A stretch of 64,000 nt of DNA, from the NCBI GenBank assembly GCA_029256185.1, contig JAQSYI010000024.1, forward strand, positions 36,746 to 100,745, read 5' to 3'. The notes beneath the pieces are model-generated. The model searched no databases. It had not been told where the DNA came from and saw only the letters and a list, made by a program, of their open reading frames with translations. This document shows positions 43,353 through 51,627 of the stretch, piece by piece; the first letter of the stretch is position 1, and the number at the start of each line of letters is the position of its first letter. The position numbers were made by a program, and so were the translations under genes. This stretch comes from Paenibacillaceae bacterium. GTDB taxonomy: Bacteria > Bacillota > Bacilli > Paenibacillales > NBRC-103111.

Positions 43353-44261
43353 GTGAAAAAGACGGGAAGCAAGCTCGCTGCCAAAGAAAATCTCGCCGCT
43401 TATCTGTTCCTGCTGCCCAGTCTGGCAGGCTTCGCCTTCTTCATTGCCTTTCCCATCCTCTCCTCCTTCCTGCTCAGCTTCACGGAATGGAACTTTCTGT
43501 CCGGCTTTCAGGGAATCAAGTGGGCCGGAGGGGATAATTTCTCCTTTTTGCTTTCAGGCGAGGATGAGTGGTTTTCCAAATCCATGTGGAATACGCTGAA
43601 GTTTGCCGCCGTAACGGTCCCCGCCGGCATTATAATCGGACTGCTGGCAGCGGTGATGATCAATCAATATGTTTATGGCTCCACAATATTCCGGGTAGTG
43701 GTCTTCATTCCCTATATCTCCAGCGTAGTCGCTTCCTCCGTCGTATGGATGGTCGTCTTCCAGCCCTCCTTCGGTCCGGTGAACAGCTTTCTCCAGGCCA
43801 TGGGCATAGAGAATCCGCCCAAGTGGTTCACCGATATGAAGTGGGCTCTGCCCACAGTCATGGCCTTTCATATCTGGCAGACTCTGGGCTACAACGTACT
43901 GGTTTTCCTCTCCGGTCTGAAGGGAATTTCGGCAGAGCTGTATGAAGCGGCTACCATGGACGGGGCCAGTGAATGGCGCAAGTTCCGCCACATTACCGTA
44001 CCCTTGATCTCGCCGGTTACGTTCTTCCTGTCCACTATGGGCATTATCGGCTCCTTCAAGGTATTCGATTCCATCAAAATCCTGACCAATGGCGGACCCG
44101 GCAATGAAACCACCAATGTCGCCTTCTATATATACCGGGAAGCCTTTCAATTCTACCGGATGGGTACAGCCAACGCAGCAGCCTGGGTCATGTTCGTGAT
44201 TATCTTTGCCGTTACCCTGATCCAGATCAGGCAGCAGAAAAAATGGGTTGTCTACGAATAG
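43353..44261 (+). CDS. Sugar ABC transporter permease, MalF-like (nag operon)
   Basis: A GTG at 43353, eight bases after GGGAG, begins a 302-residue membrane protein with six hydrophobic segments and the coupling loop LYEAATMDGASEWRKFRHITVP. It follows the nagB-like gene by 19 bp. Together with the next permease and the downstream binding protein it should import GlcNAc, chitobiose or related oligosaccharides. Confidence 0.92.
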   Translation: MKKTGSKLAAKENLAAYLFLLPSLAGFAFFIAFPILSSFLLSFTEWNFLSGFQGIKWAGGDNFSFLLSGEDEWFSKSMWNTLKFAAVTVPAGIIIGLLAAVMINQYVYGSTIFRVVVFIPYISSVVASSVVWMVVFQPSFGPVNSFLQAMGIENPPKWFTDMKWALPTVMAFHIWQTLGYNVLVFLSGLKGISAELYEAATMDGASEWRKFRHITVPLISPVTFFLSTMGIIGSFKVFDSIKILTNGGPGNETTNVAFYIYREAFQFYRMGTANAAAWVMFVIIFAVTLIQIRQQKKWVVYE

Positions 44262-44272
44262 GAGGTGAACGT

Positions 44273-45103
44273 ATGAGACTTCCCGGCGCGTCCAAGCTTA
44301 TCTTTACCTTCATCATGGCGCTGCTTACCGCTTCCATGCTGTTCCCGCTGCTGTGGATGGTATCGGCCTCCTTCAAATACGAGGTGGATGTCTTCAACTA
44401 TCCCCTCCAGTGGATTCCGCCCAAGTGGAACGCCATCGCCAACTATTCCAAGGTCTGGTCTTCCCAATACAGCTTCCCGCTGTATTACTGGAACACCCTC
44501 AAGGTATCCGTTACCGTCACGGTTCTGCAGCTTCTGATCGCTTCCATGGGCGCATTCGCCTTTGCCAAGCTTCGCTTCAAGTTCAAGGATGGCCTGTTTG
44601 CCCTGTTCATCGCCACCATGATGATTCCCGACCAAGTGACCATTGTACCCAAATTCATGCTGCTGACTTGGCTGAATCTGATCGATTCCCATGCGGGGCT
44701 GGTGCTGATCGTGGTATTCAGTGTATACGGCATATTCCTGCTGAGGCAGTACATGATGTCGCTTCCCGACTCCCTGGTGGAGGCAGCCAAGATCGACGGC
44801 GCCGGTTATTCCCGGATCTACCTGCAGATTGTCCTGCCTATCTCCCAGCCTGTCCTGGCGACCTTGGCCATCCTGCGCTTCATCTGGACCTGGGATGACT
44901 ACCAGAACCCGTTAATCTTCCTGAGAAGCAAGGAATTGTTCACCATTCAGTTGGGCATGTCCCAGTTCGCTTCCCAGAGCGGCACCTTCTATTCCTTGCT
45001 GATGGCCGCCGCCGTCTGTGCCATTGTTCCCTTGTTGCTTCTGTTTATCGTCGGCCAGCGCTTCATTATCGACGGCATGACCTCCGGCGCAGTCAAGGGC
45101 TGA
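44273..45103 (+). CDS. Sugar ABC transporter permease, MalG-like (nag operon)
   Basis: The ATG at 44273 follows AGGAGGTG and is preferred over an in-frame ATG ten codons earlier that lies inside the previous gene. The 276-residue product has six membrane segments, the loop LVEAAKIDGAGYSRIYLQIVLP and the tail GMTSGAVKG. It is the second half of the amino-sugar channel. Confidence 0.92.
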   Translation: MRLPGASKLIFTFIMALLTASMLFPLLWMVSASFKYEVDVFNYPLQWIPPKWNAIANYSKVWSSQYSFPLYYWNTLKVSVTVTVLQLLIASMGAFAFAKLRFKFKDGLFALFIATMMIPDQVTIVPKFMLLTWLNLIDSHAGLVLIVVFSVYGIFLLRQYMMSLPDSLVEAAKIDGAGYSRIYLQIVLPISQPVLATLAILRFIWTWDDYQNPLIFLRSKELFTIQLGMSQFASQSGTFYSLLMAAAVCAIVPLLLLFIVGQRFIIDGMTSGAVKG

Positions 45104-45194
45104 CCAGCTGCATTGCGCGGGAACAACGCGGTCCGGACCGCACAGCATGATTTCCTTTTTGCATTCCATCATTCATTTCAAGGAGGTTGTTAAC

Positions 45195-46544
45195 ATGAAG
45201 GGAAAGGCCTTAATTAAGACATGTTCTGTTGTTTTGGCAGCGGCGTTATGGGCTGTAGGCTGCTCCAGCTCCACCGGCGATTCGCCTTCCACCGCCCCCT
45301 CCTCCTCCGCAACCGGCGCCAAGCCGGTTGAAATCACCTTCCTGACTTATGACGGGGTCAAAAACAAGGAAGGGCAATCCCTCAGACAGCTTCAGGTGGA
45401 TGCCTTCAATGCGGCCAACCCGGATATCGTGGTGAAGCTGGACCTGCAGCAAGGAGATTCCGTTGAGTTCCTGAAGAAGCTGGACCTGATGTCCTTGTCG
45501 GGAGCCGATTATGACGTCGTGGCGCTTCCGTCCTTCAAGGACTATGCGGAGCGGGCGTTGAAGGGACTTTTTGCCCCCATCGATGAATTCATAGTTGCCG
45601 AGGGCAAGTCCTATGACGACTTGTACCAGTTCAATTCCGAGGTGAACGGCTCCCATTTCGGACTGCCTTATAATCCTTCCATCTATTTCGTGCTGTTGAA
45701 CAAAACCATGCTGGACGCGGCAGGACTGCCCGTTCCTCCGCTGGACTGGACCTGGGACAACTACCGCGAGTATGCCTTGGCCATGACCAAGGGTGAGGGC
45801 GCCAACAAGGTACACGGCTCCTATATGCACACCTGGTCGGAATACCGCCGGGAGGCCCTGTTCAATACCAAGCTGGACAACCCTTACGTGAAGGATGACG
45901 GCTCCTCCAACATCGCCGATCCGGTATTTAAGGAATGGCTCCAATTTGTGTATGATATGGAAAATACAGATAAGAGTCAAGTTCCTTATATGAACGCCAA
46001 GTCCACCAACATGGCTTACCGGGACGTCTATTTCAGCGGCAAGGCTGCCATGATCCTGACAGGCGCTTGGATCACCAACAACATCATTGATCTGGAAAAT
46101 TTCCCCCATGACTTCCAGACTGTCTTCGCCATGATGCCCCGCTGGAAGGACGGCCCGGCCGGAAGAGTGACCGGCTCCGCCACCTATAACGCCATAAACG
46201 CGAAATCCTCCAAGAAGGAAGCGGCTTACCGCTTCATGAAATTCATATCCGGCGACGGCGCCAAGGTGGCCAATGAATTCTCCGCCATGGTCGGAGCGGA
46301 TAATACCGCCACCGTCAATGCCATTGCCGCTGGCAATGAAGCTCTGCTGCATAAGGATTCCTTGCTTGCTGTATGGAACCATCCCGATCTGGAGCCCAAC
46401 GAAATTACCAAATTCCCCGAGCAATTCGCCGCTTTGGACGCACTTTTCAATGTTGAAACAGAGAAATATCTGCTCGGCGGACAGAATCTGGATACCACCA
46501 TCACCCGGCTGATAGATCAATTCAATAAGGAATTGGCCAAGTAA
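45195..46544 (+). CDS. Extracellular solute-binding lipoprotein (nag operon)
   Basis: The ATG at 45195 follows AAGGAGG; an earlier in-frame ATG lacks a ribosome site. The 449-residue product has a lipoprotein signal (LAAALWAVGC, Cys23) and a Ser/Thr/Ala-rich linker, then a family-1 sugar-binding fold. As the last gene of the nag operon it probably captures GlcNAc-containing sugars. The ligand is inferred from neighbours only. Confidence 0.9.
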   Translation: MKGKALIKTCSVVLAAALWAVGCSSSTGDSPSTAPSSSATGAKPVEITFLTYDGVKNKEGQSLRQLQVDAFNAANPDIVVKLDLQQGDSVEFLKKLDLMSLSGADYDVVALPSFKDYAERALKGLFAPIDEFIVAEGKSYDDLYQFNSEVNGSHFGLPYNPSIYFVLLNKTMLDAAGLPVPPLDWTWDNYREYALAMTKGEGANKVHGSYMHTWSEYRREALFNTKLDNPYVKDDGSSNIADPVFKEWLQFVYDMENTDKSQVPYMNAKSTNMAYRDVYFSGKAAMILTGAWITNNIIDLENFPHDFQTVFAMMPRWKDGPAGRVTGSATYNAINAKSSKKEAAYRFMKFISGDGAKVANEFSAMVGADNTATVNAIAAGNEALLHKDSLLAVWNHPDLEPNEITKFPEQFAALDALFNVETEKYLLGGQNLDTTITRLIDQFNKELAK

Positions 46545-46574
46545 CCACCGCACTACCGGCCTCATGCGAACGGA

Positions 46575-46607
46575 GACAAGACCCATGAATCTTTCATGGG
46601 TCTTGTC
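46575..46607. terminator. Terminator hairpin between the nag operon and prs
   Basis: A perfect 15-bp stem (GACAAGACCCATGAA / TTCATGGGTCTTGTC) with a 3-nt loop stands between two convergent genes. T-runs are weak on both sides, but the stem is strong enough to stop transcription either way. Confidence 0.75.
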
Positions 46608-46640
46608 TGTATATGTTCAGTCTGTCTGAAGAACTCCGCC

Positions 46641-47591
46641 TTACACTCCCCCGTACTTGAACAGGGAACTGATGGACCCGCCGCTCATATTGATCCGGAT
46701 GGCATTGGACAAAAGCTCGGCAACGGAGAGCACATGGAACCGGTTGGAATGTTCGGGAGGGATGGCGATGGAATCCGTGAGGACGACCTCCATAATATTG
46801 GGGTGGTCCAAACGCTGCAGCGCCGGTCCCGAGAAGACCGGATGGGTAGCGCAGATCAGCACATCATTGGCGCCCCGTTCCTTCAGACCTTCCACTACAT
46901 TCACGATCGTAGAACCGGTGTCAATCAGGTCCTCAATAATAATCGGCGTGCGTCCCTCCACCTCTCCAATGACGTGGGTAATAACAGACTTGTTATGCTC
47001 CGGACGTTTCTTAATCATGATGGCAAAGGGAGCGTTCAGAATATTGGCCAGATTCTCGGCTGTCGTAGCCCGGCCCGCATCGGGAGAGACCACAATCGGG
47101 TCGGAAATTTGCTTCTTGCGGATATAGTCGCTGATCAGATCCAACGCGGTCAGATGGTCCACCGGGATATTGAAGAATCCCTGAATGGCCGGAGCATGCA
47201 GATCAATCGTGATCATCCGGCTCGCTCCCGCCGTTGTGAGCACATCCGCTACCATCTTGGCCGAAATCGGTTCCCGCGGCGCAGCTTTCCGCTCTTGTCT
47301 GGAATAACCATAGTACGGAATCACCAGGTTGATGGTCTTGGCCGATGCCCGTTTGGCGGCATCCATCATCACTAAGAGCTCTACAAAATGCTCGTTGATG
47401 GGATGGGAGAAGGTTTGAACCAGGAACACATCACAGTTGCGGATGGTCTCCTCATACAAACAATAGTGCTCGCCGCTCTTGAACCGGGACAGCTTGACTC
47501 GTCCCAGGGGACGCCCCAGTTCCCCGCAGATCCGTTCCGCAAGCTGCGGATTCGAGGACCCGGAGAAAATCTTCACGTTATCGGAAATCAT
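46641..47591 (-). CDS. Ribose-phosphate pyrophosphokinase, divergent paralogue
   Basis: The ATG at 47591 follows GGGAGGG by six bases and gives 316 residues. Class I PRPP synthetase features are clear: FSGSSNPQLAERI, RASAKTINLVIPYYGYSRQ, ITIDLHAPAIQGFFNIP and THPVFSGPA. Two conserved sites differ from the housekeeping enzyme: the segment usually VVSPDHGGVTRA reads VVSPDAGRATTA, and the PRPP loop usually DDIIDTAGT reads EDLIDTGST. It lies just downstream of the his operon on the same strand and may feed PRPP to HisG; it has its own promoter. Confidence 0.88.
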   Translation of the reverse strand: MISDNVKIFSGSSNPQLAERICGELGRPLGRVKLSRFKSGEHYCLYEETIRNCDVFLVQTFSHPINEHFVELLVMMDAAKRASAKTINLVIPYYGYSRQERKAAPREPISAKMVADVLTTAGASRMITIDLHAPAIQGFFNIPVDHLTALDLISDYIRKKQISDPIVVSPDAGRATTAENLANILNAPFAIMIKKRPEHNKSVITHVIGEVEGRTPIIIEDLIDTGSTIVNVVEGLKERGANDVLICATHPVFSGPALQRLDHPNIMEVVLTDSIAIPPEHSNRFHVLSVAELLSNAIRINMSGGSISSLFKYGGV

Positions 47592-47638
47592 GGTTACCCT
47601 CCCGAACAAATCTTTGCCCCATATTGAGACCCAACTTT

Positions 47639-47667
47639 ATTATACATGCTGGAAAGCGCTTTTTAAA
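47639..47667 (-). promoter_or_regulatory. Promoter of the prs paralogue
   Basis: On the minus strand TTTAAA, 17 bp, TATAAT (47639-47644), about 48 bp before the start codon. It allows expression apart from the his operon. The rest of the 271-bp gap upstream of it contains no gene I can support. Confidence 0.6.
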
Positions 47668-47862
47668 CAACGGTCTGACCAGCTTCGCCAAGTATTTGTC
47701 CCGCTGTAGTGCAAAGCTTGCGCACAAAGGATACAAGAGCGCCCGCAGCCGGGATGCCGGATGAACATGAAGAAGCGGCATGAGACCGGTAATACACCCC
47801 AACGGTGCAATTCCGATCCCATGCCGCGGAAAAAATCTTCCATCGTTAAATTTGCCTGACCG

Positions 47863-48603
47863 TTACTTATTATGCCTCCGGTCCAATTCCTGCAGCACCT
47901 CATCCAATGGCAGCTTCTGCTCCCGGAGCAGCACCAGCAGATGGTAGATCAGATCGCTGGCTTCATACCGAAGCTCATCGGCGCTGCGGTTTTTCGCGGC
48001 AATAATGACCTCCGCCGCTTCCTCGCCTACCTTCTTCAGGATCTTGTCTACCCCTTTTTCGAACAAATACGTGGTGTAGGCTCCCTCCGGACGTTCCGCA
48101 TCCCGCTTGGCAATGACCGATTCCAACGCGCCCAGGATGGCGAAGCGGTCATGCGTTGCTTCCTTCCCTCCAGTCCCGGCAGCCCCTTCCTTGGCAGCCG
48201 TTTCCCCGTCTGCCCCGTTGGAAGCGGCATTGAGCTCCTGCACAGGCAAGGGAAGCTCCCGGTAAAAGCAGCTGTATGCGCCCGTGTGGCAAGCCGGTCC
48301 TGCGGGAATCACCTTCAGCAGCAAGGTATCCGCATCACAATCGTAGGACAGGGATTTGACCTGCTGCACATGGCCGGAGGTGGCCCCTTTATGCCACAGC
48401 TCCTGACGGGACCTGCTGTAGAACCAGGCCTCGCCTGTCTGAACCGTCTGCTTCAGCGCCTCTTCATTCATATAGGCCACCATCAGCACATCCTTGCTGA
48501 CAGCATCCTGGACCACCGCCGCCACCAAGCCAGCTGCCGACCATTTGATTAATTCAGCCAGCTCCCCAGCCGTTGACGCTTGTTTTGTTTCCGCATCGCT
48601 CAT
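47863..48603 (-). CDS. hisI: Bifunctional phosphoribosyl-AMP cyclohydrolase / phosphoribosyl-ATP pyrophosphatase
   Basis: The 246-residue fusion has an N-terminal cyclohydrolase (AYMNEEALKQT, RSRQELWHKGATSGH, YDCDADTLLL, PACHTGAYSCF with metal-binding Cys residues) and a C-terminal pyrophosphatase (~160-246; KGVDKILKKVGEEAAEVII). An alanine/glycine-rich linker joins them. It catalyses steps 2 and 3 of histidine synthesis. Its ATG shares ATGA with the hisF stop codon. Confidence 0.96.
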   Translation of the reverse strand: MSDAETKQASTAGELAELIKWSAAGLVAAVVQDAVSKDVLMVAYMNEEALKQTVQTGEAWFYSRSRQELWHKGATSGHVQQVKSLSYDCDADTLLLKVIPAGPACHTGAYSCFYRELPLPVQELNAASNGADGETAAKEGAAGTGGKEATHDRFAILGALESVIAKRDAERPEGAYTTYLFEKGVDKILKKVGEEAAEVIIAAKNRSADELRYEASDLIYHLLVLLREQKLPLDEVLQELDRRHNK

Positions 48604-49358
48604 CGCACTTCCACTCCTTTGGTCCTCAGGTCATTCTTTACTTCATGAATGGACAGCTCTTTATAGTGAAAGATGGTCGCCGCAAGCCCCGCATCCGCCT
48701 TGGCCTGAGTGAACACATCGAAGAAATGCTCCTTCGTCCCCGCGCCTCCCGAGGCAATAACGGGAATGCCTACCGCTTCTGACACCGCACGGGTAAGCGG
48801 GATATCGAACCCGTCCTTGGTCCCGTCCGCATCCATGCTGGTCAACAGCAGCTCTCCGGCGCCCAGCACCTCCACCTTGCGCGCCCATTCCAACGCCTTG
48901 ATTCCTGTTGGCGTGCGGCCGCCGTGGATATAAACCTCCCATTCCCCCCACGCTGCATTGTACTTGGCGTCAATCGCCACAACAATGCACTGGGAGCCGA
49001 ACCGCCGTGCCCCTTCGGAGATCAGTCCCGGATTTTTGACAGCGGCCGTGTTAATCCCTGTCTTATCCGCACCGGCCCGCAGCAGCCGGGTCATATCCTC
49101 CACGCTGGAGATCCCGCCGCCTACCGTGAACGGAATGGTAATCTCCCCTGCTGTCTGGCGGACCACCTCCACCATCGTGGAACGGCCTTCCACCGATGCG
49201 GAGATGTCCAGGAATACCAGCTCGTCCGCACCCTCACGGTCATAGATGGCCGCCAACTCCACCGGGTCCCCCGCATCGCGGAGATTGACGAAATTGACAC
49301 CCTTGACTACCCGTCCGTCCTTCACATCCAAACACGGGATAATCCGTTTAGCCAACAT
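48600..49358 (-). CDS. hisF: Imidazole glycerol phosphate synthase cyclase subunit
   Basis: The 252-residue barrel has RIIPCLDVKDGRVVKGVNF with the catalytic Asp, LLTSMDADGTKDG with the second Asp, and ASGGAGTKEHF. It joins HisH to close the imidazole ring and release AICAR. GGGAGGG precedes the ATG. It overlaps hisI by four bases. Confidence 0.97.
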   Translation of the reverse strand: MLAKRIIPCLDVKDGRVVKGVNFVNLRDAGDPVELAAIYDREGADELVFLDISASVEGRSTMVEVVRQTAGEITIPFTVGGGISSVEDMTRLLRAGADKTGINTAAVKNPGLISEGARRFGSQCIVVAIDAKYNAAWGEWEVYIHGGRTPTGIKALEWARKVEVLGAGELLLTSMDADGTKDGFDIPLTRAVSEAVGIPVIASGGAGTKEHFFDVFTQAKADAGLAATIFHYKELSIHEVKNDLRTKGVEVR

Positions 49359-49397
49359 TCCCTATCCCTCCCAAGCCCTGCTGTGCGTTACTCTCCC

Positions 49398-50129
49398 TCA
49401 CTTCAGCCCCAAGCGGCTATGGGCTTCCGCCAAGTCAATGCTCCTTGTATAGAGAGCCTTGCCGATAATCGCGCCGGATACCCCGTCAGCCGCATGTGCC
49501 GCCAGCCGGTCCAGATCCTCATACCGGCTCACCCCGCCGGAGGCGATTACCGCTTGACCGGATACCTGGGCCAACCGGACGATGGCCTCCACATTGGGTC
49601 CTTGCATCATCCCGTCCCGGGAAATATCGGTGAAAATAAACGTCTTCGCCCCCAGCGACCCAAGCTGCACCGCCAGCTCCTCCGCCTTCACCTGGGACGT
49701 TTTCAGCCAGCCCCGTGTGGCCACATAGCCGTCGCGGGCGTCGATGCCGATGGCCACTTTGTCGCCATGCTCCTTCAGGACCCGTTCCACGAAGGGACGG
49801 TCTTCAATCGCTGCCGTCCCGATAATCACCCGGGAGACGCCAAGGTCGAGCAGCCGCTCCACATCGTCCACCGTCCGCAGACCGCCGCCGGTCTGCACCG
49901 GCACGTTCAGACTGCGGGCAATCTGTCCGATCAGCTCATGATTGACCGGATGCCCCGCCTTGGCGCCGTCCAGATCCACCAGATGCACCCACTTGCCGCC
50001 TTGCTCCGCCCATGCCCGGGCCGCTTCCACCGGATTATCGTTATAGACCGTCTCCTGATTGTAATCTCCCTGGACAAGCCGGACACACTTGCCGCCCCGG
50101 ATATCAATCGCCGGATATAAGGTAAACAT
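49398..50129 (-). CDS. hisA: ProFAR isomerase
   Basis: The protein opens YPAIDIRGGKCVRLVQGDY with the catalytic Asp, and ends with the second Asp in TDISRDGMMQGPN and ASGGVSRYEDL. I start at the ATG at 50129 because GGGGG stands nine bases ahead; the ATG at 50138 abuts the same stretch. 243 residues. The gene is 39 bp before hisF but 238 bp after hisH, a wide gap for this operon. Confidence 0.95.
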   Translation of the reverse strand: MFTLYPAIDIRGGKCVRLVQGDYNQETVYNDNPVEAARAWAEQGGKWVHLVDLDGAKAGHPVNHELIGQIARSLNVPVQTGGGLRTVDDVERLLDLGVSRVIIGTAAIEDRPFVERVLKEHGDKVAIGIDARDGYVATRGWLKTSQVKAEELAVQLGSLGAKTFIFTDISRDGMMQGPNVEAIVRLAQVSGQAVIASGGVSRYEDLDRLAAHAADGVSGAIIGKALYTRSIDLAEAHSRLGLK

Positions 50130-50138
50130 CCTGCCCAT

Positions 50139-50367
50139 CCCCCGCCTTTTCCCGATTCCTATAGTCTACTCGCCAAGCCTGCTGCCTGAGTTTCTGCCAA
50201 CTCCGGTTCCAGACAACAACCCTGAGTTTTTCCAATTCGACGTTTCGCCAACCGTGGTTCCCGAGGCAGCATCCCGCCAATCCGATTTTCCATCAACTTA
50301 TTTTCCGGTGAATGGGATTTCCCCAGGCCGATTCCGGCCAACGCGGCTTCCCGCCAATGCATGTTTT
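50139..50367. other. Gap between hisH and hisA with short degenerate repeats
   Basis: On the minus strand TTGGC followed by G/A-rich bases recurs at least five times (for example GATTGGCGGGA, GGTTGGCGAAA, GTTGGCCGGA). Reading frames of 67 and 110 codons cross it on opposite strands but have no ribosome site or known fold. I see no gene. Confidence 0.45.
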
Positions 50368-50979
50368 TCAGCGCTGGCCCCGGCTCAGGCGCAGGAAATT
50401 ATCCAGCAATTGCATGCCTAGTGCGCCGCTTTTCTCCGGATGGAACTGAGTGCCGAAAATAAGGTCCCTGCCCACAATAGCGGTCACGGGCCCGCCGTAA
50501 TCCGTATCGGCAAGCAAATCCCCCTCCCGCTCCGGCAAAGCGTGGAAGGAATGCACAAAGTAGGCATGACCCTCCTCCAAACCGTGGAAAAGCGGGGAAG
50601 CCTGCCTGAAGGTCAGCCGGTTCCAACCCATATGGGGGATCTTGAAATCTCCCTCCAGCCGCACCACACCGCCCGGCAGCAGCCCTAACCCTTCATGCTC
50701 GCCATGCTCCTCGCTGGAGGAGAACAAGAGCTGCATTCCCAGGCAGATGCCCAGCAGAGGCTTGCCGGTGGCCGCATACCGCAGCACAACGTCCTTCAGC
50801 CCGGTTTCCCGCAGAAAATGCATGGCATCGCCAAACGCTCCGACTCCCGGCAGAATCGCCCCGTCTGCGCTCATAATGACCGATTCATCGGCGGTGACAA
50901 GCGCTTCATAACCCAGCCGCTCCACGGCCTTGCTGACACTGTGAAGATTTCCCATCCCGTAGTCAATAATTGCAATCAT
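50368..50979 (-). CDS. hisH: Imidazole glycerol phosphate synthase glutaminase subunit
   Basis: The 203-residue class I amidotransferase has IIDYGMGNLHSV, the nucleophile Cys in PLLGICLGMQLL, and the catalytic His/Glu in GTQFHPEKSG. It supplies ammonia to HisF. AAGGGGG precedes the ATG, three bases after the hisB stop codon. Confidence 0.97.
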   Translation of the reverse strand: MIAIIDYGMGNLHSVSKAVERLGYEALVTADESVIMSADGAILPGVGAFGDAMHFLRETGLKDVVLRYAATGKPLLGICLGMQLLFSSSEEHGEHEGLGLLPGGVVRLEGDFKIPHMGWNRLTFRQASPLFHGLEEGHAYFVHSFHALPEREGDLLADTDYGGPVTAIVGRDLIFGTQFHPEKSGALGMQLLDNFLRLSRGQR

Positions 50980-50982
50980 CGT

Positions 50983-51627
50983 TTACAGAACCCCCTTCGT
51001 CGAAGGAACTCCCTGCACCCGGGGATCGATGGAGGTTGCTTCATCCAGGGCACGGCCCAGCGCCTTGAACACCGCCTCAATCATATGATGGGTGTTCTGA
51101 CCGTAATGCACGATCACATGCAGGGTGATTCTCGCTTCCAGAGCCAGCTTCCACAAGAACTCATGAACCAGTTCCGTCGAGAAGCTCCCTACCAGCTGGG
51201 AGGGGTACTGGGCTCTGTATTCGAAGTGGGGACGGTTGCTGATATCAATGACCACCTGGGCCAGCGCCTCATCCATGGGGATAAATACACTGGCATACCG
51301 CTTGATGCCCCGCTTGTCGCCCAGCGCCTCCCGCAGACATTGTCCCAGACAGATGCCGATGTCCTCTACCGTATGATGATCGTCAATATGGATATCCCCC
51401 GATGCCTTCACCCGCAGATTGAACTGGCCGTGCTTGGTGAAGAGATCCAGCATATGATCGAGAAACGGCACCTGGGTGGCAATTTCCGAGATCCCTGTTC
51501 CATCTACGCCCAAGGCCAGTTCAATATCCGTCTCATTGGTCTTGCGGGTGACCGCAGCGCTGCGGTCTGCCGGCGCAGCTTTGCCTCCCTCAGCCTCTAT
51601 GGCTTGCTTCCGGTCCTGCTCCGTCAT
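50983..51627 (-). CDS. hisB: Imidazoleglycerol-phosphate dehydratase
   Basis: The 214-residue product has the two metal motifs PFLDHMLDLFTKHG / DDHHTVEDIGI and HEFLWKLA / NTHHMIEAVFKALGRAL. An extra ~25-residue polar N-terminus precedes the usual start. It shares ATGA with the hisD stop codon. It is the monofunctional dehydratase; no histidinol phosphatase domain is present. Confidence 0.97.
   Translation of the reverse strand: MTEQDRKQAIEAEGGKAAPADRSAAVTRKTNETDIELALGVDGTGISEIATQVPFLDHMLDLFTKHGQFNLRVKASGDIHIDDHHTVEDIGICLGQCLREALGDKRGIKRYASVFIPMDEALAQVVIDISNRPHFEYRAQYPSQLVGSFSTELVHEFLWKLALEARITLHVIVHYGQNTHHMIEAVFKALGRALDEATSIDPRVQGVPSTKGVL

Noticed and set aside
47640..47903. 87-codon frame upstream of the prs paralogue
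   Set aside because: It begins inside hisI, has no ribosome site, and overlaps the prs promoter.
50159..50421. Small proteins in the hisH-hisA gap
   Set aside because: Frames of 67 and 110 codons have low-complexity content, no ribosome sites, and overlap on opposite strands.
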